Shown piece after piece: positions 58,966 through 64,000 of a DNA stretch of 64,000 nt (the first letter of the stretch is position 1; each line of letters opens with the position of its first letter). A program made the position numbers and the translations under genes. The notes beneath the pieces are model-generated. The model saw nothing but the letters and a program-made list of their open reading frames with translations, did no database searches and was not told the origin of the DNA. The DNA is from Castor canadensis (Eukaryota > Chordata > Mammalia > Rodentia > Castoridae). The stretch lies in NCBI RefSeq assembly GCF_047511655.1, contig NC_133400.1:6096001-6160000 (forward strand), in the 5' to 3' direction.

Positions 58966-59159
58966 GGTGCTTGGGCTCCTGGCCCCACCTGAGTCCTTTC
59001 TTTTCTAGAAAAGATAGCCCACATTTGCAGCTATCTAGTTTTGTCAGCCTGCTTCCTGCCAGTAGGATTTTAGGACTCCAAAGACATCTTTACATTTTGT
59101 GCTACATCTCTTCAGTCCAAGCTGGCAGTGTCGCTGCATGTATCATTATTTTAAACACT

Positions 59160-59424
59160 TTCTTTTTTTTTTTTTGTTATTCGTATGTGCATACAAGGCT
59201 TGGGTCATTTCTCCCCCCAGCCCCCACCCCCTCCCTTACCACCCACTCCGCCCCCTCCCTCTCCCCCCCACCCCCTCAATACCCAGCAGAAACTATTTTG
59301 CCCTTATCTCTAATTTTGTTGTAGAGAGAGTATAAGCAATAATAGGAAGGAACAAGGGTTTTTGCTGGTTGAGATAAGGATAGCTATACAGGGCATTGAC
59401 TCACATTAATTTCCTGTGCGTGTG
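59160..59424 (-). mobile_element. 5'-truncated L1 3' UTR, antisense, with target-site duplication
   Basis: Poly(T), then the reverse complement of the L1 end at 21886-22307: GGGTCATTTCTCCCCCC, a C-rich tract, and GATAGCTATACAGGGCATTG. Flanked by TTTTAAACACT at 59149-59159 and 59425-59435. Confidence 0.85.
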
Positions 59425-59619
59425 TTTTAAACACTATGTTTCCTGTGAGTCTTACCGCAAAAAACCTTTATCTCCTTGAGATAAGTCCTCTCCCTTGAGC
59501 GTCTGTTCAAACCATCGTGGGACAGTACCCTTAAACTTCTACAAAGCCTTATTATCTGAGTAGCCCTTTGAGGAATGTCTTAGGCCTTTCTGAGGTCTTA
59601 AAAGATTTCAGAGCCACAA

Positions 59620-59755
59620 ACTCAGTCACACACTGTCATGTCCACAGCATCATACTTTTCCACAGGTGAGCTCTCTTCATTGGAAGAGGAGACTACACAA
59701 GGATATGAACACCAGGAGGTAGAAGTCATTGGAGGCCAATGTGGGGCCTACAAGG
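59620..59755 (-). mobile_element. MLT1-type LTR 5' end fragment, antisense
   Basis: TCACACACTGTCATGTCC, GAGACTACACAAGGATATGAACACCAGGAGG and CATTGGAGGCCAATGTGG repeat the order seen at 58866-58965 and extend it. Confidence 0.65.
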
Positions 59756-61489
59756 CCCTTGCTCCATTGTCTCCTGAGTTTGCTTTCTTCTACAAGTATA
59801 CAGCCTTTTCTGGCACATAGATAATGTACTATCTCCACTCTTTTGAAGGCTGGGAAAATAGTCAACCTACACTAGGCCTGTGAGTTAACTAAAACAAATG
59901 AGAAGAGGCCTTGTAAGTAACTGAGGACGTTCTACATATGCTATGGCAGAGATATTAAAAGCTATAAGGTGTTCAAGAAAAGGGGACGATGTGGGTGGAG
60001 TGGACAGTGAGTTGGGCTCACTCTGCCTATCAACTGAAAGCCCCCCACTTTTAGGGATTTGGTCTATTTCCTGAGAGGGAACTCCCCAGTACCCTTCTCA
60101 AGTCAGGGGCTACTGCATTAAGGAATTGCCAGCTGTCCTCACCTTCCCTCAACCAGGGATTAAATCACCCAAACCTGCCTAGAGCGCTAAGCTGAGGATC
60201 ACCCGGGTACACATGGCATAGTTCCTGAAGCCCTGGCCTAGGCTGCCAGGTCCACTGCCTCTGAGGAGAACCTGGAGGTTACCTGCATGCCTGTGGAGGA
60301 GGGCGGACGATACGCAGCTGTGTGAGTGAAAGGAGCCCTGCAGGGAAACCCAAAGGTAATGCCAAAACAGTATCTTCCTGCAGGAAGGAGGAGGGATCTG
60401 GAGGGCCTGTTGGAGACCCTTGTTGGATTCCTTTAATCTACTTTTATTCATGGGGAGGTTTAACATTATGACAATAGCATTTACTGAAAGGTCAAGCACT
60501 TGATTCTGGCACCAAATTCCTAAATGACTACATTTCTCAGGCCTGAGGCCAAAGCTAGGGTTGTTTTCCAGAAGGCATTTTGTTTCCTACTTCACCTAAC
60601 ACAATGATCACCAAGTAGCCAGGGCTGCTTTGCCATAAGACTTCATTGGATGTCTTATGGCTATTGTGGCATCTCCTAACTGTCTCTTCCCAAACCCACT
60701 GTCTGCCTACCCTTCAGACAAGATGAAAGAATTAGCCTGCAGATTGTGCTTCCTAGCCCCCAAGTGCCCCAAGGGCTGACCTCCACATACATCCCTAGCC
60801 AATGAGAAGGCTTCCATCTTTCTGGCCATAGTCATTGGGCCAAATGGGCCAGTCAGCATCCTCTTTTCAACCTTTCTCCCAGAGCCATGCAGAGAAGGTC
60901 TTTCTGCTGGGTTTGCTTTATTGGGAGGACAAGCATTTGGTGCTGCCATGGTCCTCTGCCCTGAAGGAGAGCATATTCTGATGTTGGTGTTTGGGCTCCT
61001 GGATGCTCTGGGCTAAGTACATCAAGAAATGGAGAGAAAGGCCTTGATAGATCACCACGGCTCCATGACCCAGCCTGCCTGCAGTTAAGTCATCCACAGT
61101 CATCCAAGCATGTGAGTCCCAGTACATTTTCTTTTCTGCATGAGGTCCTTTGAGTTGGGTTTTTCTCCAGAAATTGGAAAAGGTCCTGGCTTACCATCTC
61201 CACAGTCCATTAGCACCTGGGCATAGATGAGTATACCCATGCTTTGCAAAGGCAGTCACTCTCAAGGGATAACTTCTATCCCTCATCCTTACAAAGAAAC
61301 TCTGGGTAACTGGACATTTGCTTGGGTTTTTCTTCCAGAATCAGATTAATTTCCTTATTTAGCATCATGTTCATTTCAAGTGATGTTTATTCAAATCACA
61401 TATATTTGGGCTCAACATGTCTTTAAGCAGTCTAGCTCAAACTCACTTGTTCCATAAGAAAATGGAAAAGGTAACTTCTTCCCCAGAGC

Positions 61490-61560
61490 ACAGACATCCC
61501 ATCAGGGCAGGAACCATGTCTGTTTATATCCAGAGAACATATACCAGTTTATTCATCTGC
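61490..61560 (+). repeat. LINE-2 3' end fragment (tentative)
   Basis: CATCAGGGCAGGAACCATGTCTGTTTATATCC. Confidence 0.4.
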
Positions 61561-61684
61561 TTGCAGTTGCATTTATCTACCAGGTAGTTTCTTATCTGAG
61601 ATCACAGTCAATTTCCTAATTATCTTTTCCTTTGAAAAGATTCTCAACGTCTCAATGAAAACTCTCAGCTTCCAAGTTCAAAAC

Positions 61685-61778
61685 GGGCTCCGGTGACATC
61701 ATGCAAAATGGCGGAGCAGGAAGCTCTGGAATTGATCCTTTCATTGTAACAACCAAAACACTGTGTGGGAGGCCGTGA
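61685..61778 (+). repeat. Possible L1 5' UTR remnant with YY1-type site
   Basis: GTGACATCATGCAAAATGGCGGAGCAGGAAGC, then a GTAACAACCAAAACACTGTG tail, resembles the start of some mammalian L1 5' UTRs. It includes a YY1-like AAAATGGCGG. It could instead be a unique regulatory element. Confidence 0.35.
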
Positions 61779-62676
61779 TCAAAAGAAATGTTTTCAGAAC
61801 TCTGTTATGTATATTTTGCCACAAAAAAGAAAAATGTTATACATGCAGACTCCAGTCTGTTCCCCTGGCAGCTATGAGTCAGGTGTGTGTTGGGAATCTA
61901 CACTGTAGGTATGTTTTATCTTCCAGTGAGGGAGAAAATGCAGCCAGATACCAAACACATGCTCCCTGCTTGCAGGATGCTAAGTGGGAGACTCCTGAAT
62001 CCTGCGTAGCTCTTCCGCTTTCAGTATATTGTTACAGCGGGTGCTTAGAGTAAGAAGAGGGAGAAGAGACTCACAAAAGGACCTTAGATGCCATGACCTC
62101 TCACCTCCTCCTTGATGGTTGTTCTCTGTTGCCTGAAAAGCAACATGCCACATCAGTGCTGACCTCTTGGCAATCCTGGAGACCCCTTCCTTTGGCCTAG
62201 GGGCTTTCCTTGCAAGCCCACCTGGTTGGGCCTTATTACCTGATCTTTTAGCACAAGTAGCCATTCACTAATGAAAATCTAACCAGAAATGGTTTGAACC
62301 AGTCCATGGCATCTCTAAGCTATGCAAATTCATACAATGTTGGCCTGCTGTATTTTAGAATCCCTTAACGCCAGGAAAAATAACTTTGTCATTGAATTCA
62401 AATACTTATGACTGAAGCCAAATGCAGCTCACTATGAAGAAATTAACACCTAGCAAAATGATCTGGGCAGTGTCTTTCAGCCAGCAAGGATTTATCTATG
62501 GAGGTGTAGAATGTTTATTTTTAAAAGAGCTTGGTTGAAGCAAGCAAGTAATTAAAATAACTCTTCATTACTAATAAGTAGGATTTAAATCCTAGCAAGT
62601 AAGTCTAGATACCTTTTTCTCCAGCCTTCCAGTGGAACCTCATTACAGATCTGGAAAATACTTCCTTACCAATATC

Positions 62677-62716
62677 TGTCTGTCTATTTATCTACCTGTC
62701 TACCTAGCTAGCTATC
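62677..62716. repeat. (TCTG/TCTA)n microsatellite
   Basis: Tandem TCTG, TCTA and CTAG tetranucleotides. Confidence 0.8.
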
Positions 62717-62959
62717 AAATGCTGTTATGAGAATAAGTCTGTTTGTGCTCCTTACAGTCCCTAAGAATTGGTGTCGTGAGTAGCTCGCATGAGTCATTCT
62801 GAAATATTGCCCAGGCTTGGACAGGAATCATTCACTGTTTTTCTGGGCAATTCCAGAACCCCAGTGAGTTATTAGCACAGGGGATTTTGGTCAACATGAG
62901 GATAATGATAGCTGTCAACCTGTCACCCCAGTTAACTGAATAATTTATTCAGATGAACA

Positions 62960-63205
62960 TTCTTAGTCAGTAATTGCTGCTGTTTGTTGAGCACTTAACT
63001 CTGTGTGACATTCTCAAAGTTTCTTAGGCTCATTTATTTTTCTGGGTACTTTAAGAAGTAGGTACATTATTATCACCAGTTTGCATGGGAAGAAACTGAG
63101 GCTCCGGGAGGTGAAGTGCCTTGCCCATAGTCACCCAGCTGAGTGGCCAATACTTAGACTTGAACTAAGCACACTTGAATCTAGAGGTCAAACCCTTAGC
63201 TATTG
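62960..63205 (+). repeat. MIR
   Basis: GTTGAGCACTTAACTCTGTGTGAC...AAGAAGTAGGTACATTATTATCACC...GAAACTGAGGCTCCGGGAGGTGAAGTGCCTTGCCC, the most complete MIR in the window. Confidence 0.85.
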
Positions 63206-63394
63206 TGATTAAGGTGGCTTCACTGTGTTATTATGACACTAGTCAAGGCCACACAAACTTCATTGGCAATTAAAGTTAACTATTTTATTTGTTGCAAAAG
63301 ATAAGTAAACAGAAACAGAAACTTTTGCTACACAAACTCCCTAAGTTACATCAACAATCAAAGCATTGTACCATGAGGGGGATACAGCTGATGC

Positions 63395-63422
63395 ATGAGT
63401 GCATGTGTGTGTGTGTTGTGTA
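63395..63422. repeat. (TG)n short run
   Basis: GCATGTGTGTGTGTGTTGTG. Confidence 0.8.
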
Positions 63423-63889
63423 AGAATGTCAATCTACTGAAATTCCATTTATTCATAGGGAGTATGGCATCTTAGAGCCCTGTTTAATCGCCTAGAGGGG
63501 TCCTCCAAGAAGACTTGGCTTTGCACCTAATTGTAGACTGACGTTGGTCACAGTGTACATGTCCTAATATCCCCTCTAAATCAGGATTTTGAAAGCAGAC
63601 CCCAAGTGTAACTAGGTGCTGCTTGATATTGCCTCCCCCGCAGTCTTACAGAGCTCGGGACTCCAGCAAAGAACAAATAACTTTGCAAGTAATGGAAGTG
63701 CAAAGTCCAGCTTGTCGAGCTGCTCTTAGATGTTTAAATTCTCTTATGGTGAACTCTTCACAGCACTTCAGATGGAGGTTGCCTCTAAGCATTGGGAATT
63801 CCTTGGGCTTTTGTTCCAAGTGGGACAGAATCCTTTGGTAGTGGGGATCCTGCATTTGTTCACACTTCCTTAGGCCCCTCTAGGATCCA

Positions 63890-64000
63890 CCTCTTATTTG
63901 TAAGGTGACTGAGCAAGGTTTGCCCTCATCTGTCAAATGGAGATAATACATTTCCTGCTCATCTCCTGGTGGACTCGTATGGATTAAATGGCATGGAAGT
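63890..64000 (+). repeat. MIR fragment cut by window end
   Basis: CCCTCATCTGTCAAATGGAGATAATACA...TATGGATTAAATGGCATGGA fits the MIR core. Confidence 0.55.

Larger units (their letters stand above)
56661..64000. other. Region downstream of SDR42E1
   Basis: Probably the remaining 3' UTR and then intergenic DNA. No conserved coding exon was recognised on either strand, and the expected next gene (PLCG2 in human order) was not seen. Unassigned stretches are about 56665-57790, 57985-58490, 59760-61680, 61780-62670, 62720-62960 and 63425-63885. Confidence 0.6.

Noticed and set aside
60707..61127. Two overlapping minus-strand frames that might be a broken retrocopy
   Set aside because: No parent protein recognised and no poly(A) tail or flanking duplication seen.
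56700..64000. PLCG2 3' exons
   Set aside because: Expected on the right from human gene order, but no matching coding sequence was recognised. They are probably beyond the window.

Overview
This is mammalian nuclear DNA. It has two recognisable protein-coding loci with spliced exons, a CpG-island promoter, and a dense load of SINEs, LINE-1, LINE-2, MIR, MaLR/ERV and hAT fragments. Many short repeats pair a 7SL/B1-like head with a tRNA-like tail. Together with ID-like tRNA SINEs and a distinctive L1 3' end, this points to a rodent, most like Castorimorpha (beaver or kangaroo-rat relatives). The lineage call is an inference from repeat style; the gene calls are much firmer.

Layout. (1) Positions 1-23365 are intron 1 of HSD17B2, which is transcribed right to left. 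(2) Positions 23366-23627 are the first coding exon of HSD17B2 (17-beta-hydroxysteroid dehydrogenase 2), minus strand; its other exons lie beyond the left edge. (3) Positions about 23.7-46.4 kb are intergenic DNA built largely of old repeats, with a TG-rich cryptic satellite near 30.4-31.0 kb. (4) A small CpG island at 46.44-46.70 kb is the likely promoter and untranslated first exon of SDR42E1, plus strand. (5) SDR42E1 coding exons lie at 54699-54766 and 55248-56361 and join into an intact 393-residue reading frame. (6) Positions 56.4-64 kb are the SDR42E1 3' UTR and downstream DNA with L1, MLT1 and MIR copies. No further gene is seen there.

Both genes encode membrane-associated short-chain dehydrogenases/reductases that act on steroids or related lipids. 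They are arranged head to head about 23 kb apart, matching the HSD17B2-SDR42E1 neighbourhood of human 16q23. The next expected neighbour on the right, PLCG2, was not seen.

I found no undescribed biological system. The most notable structures are a perfect 24-bp inverted repeat at 53.6 kb, a tiny L1 tail with target-site duplication in the SDR42E1 3' UTR that brings in AATAAA motifs, several retroposon insertions with clear target-site duplications, and a local direct duplication at 14.5/16.65 kb. Repeat names rest on reading and memory of consensus sequences, so family level is more reliable than subfamily, and repeat boundaries are approximate to about 10-30 bp unless a target-site duplication fixes them.
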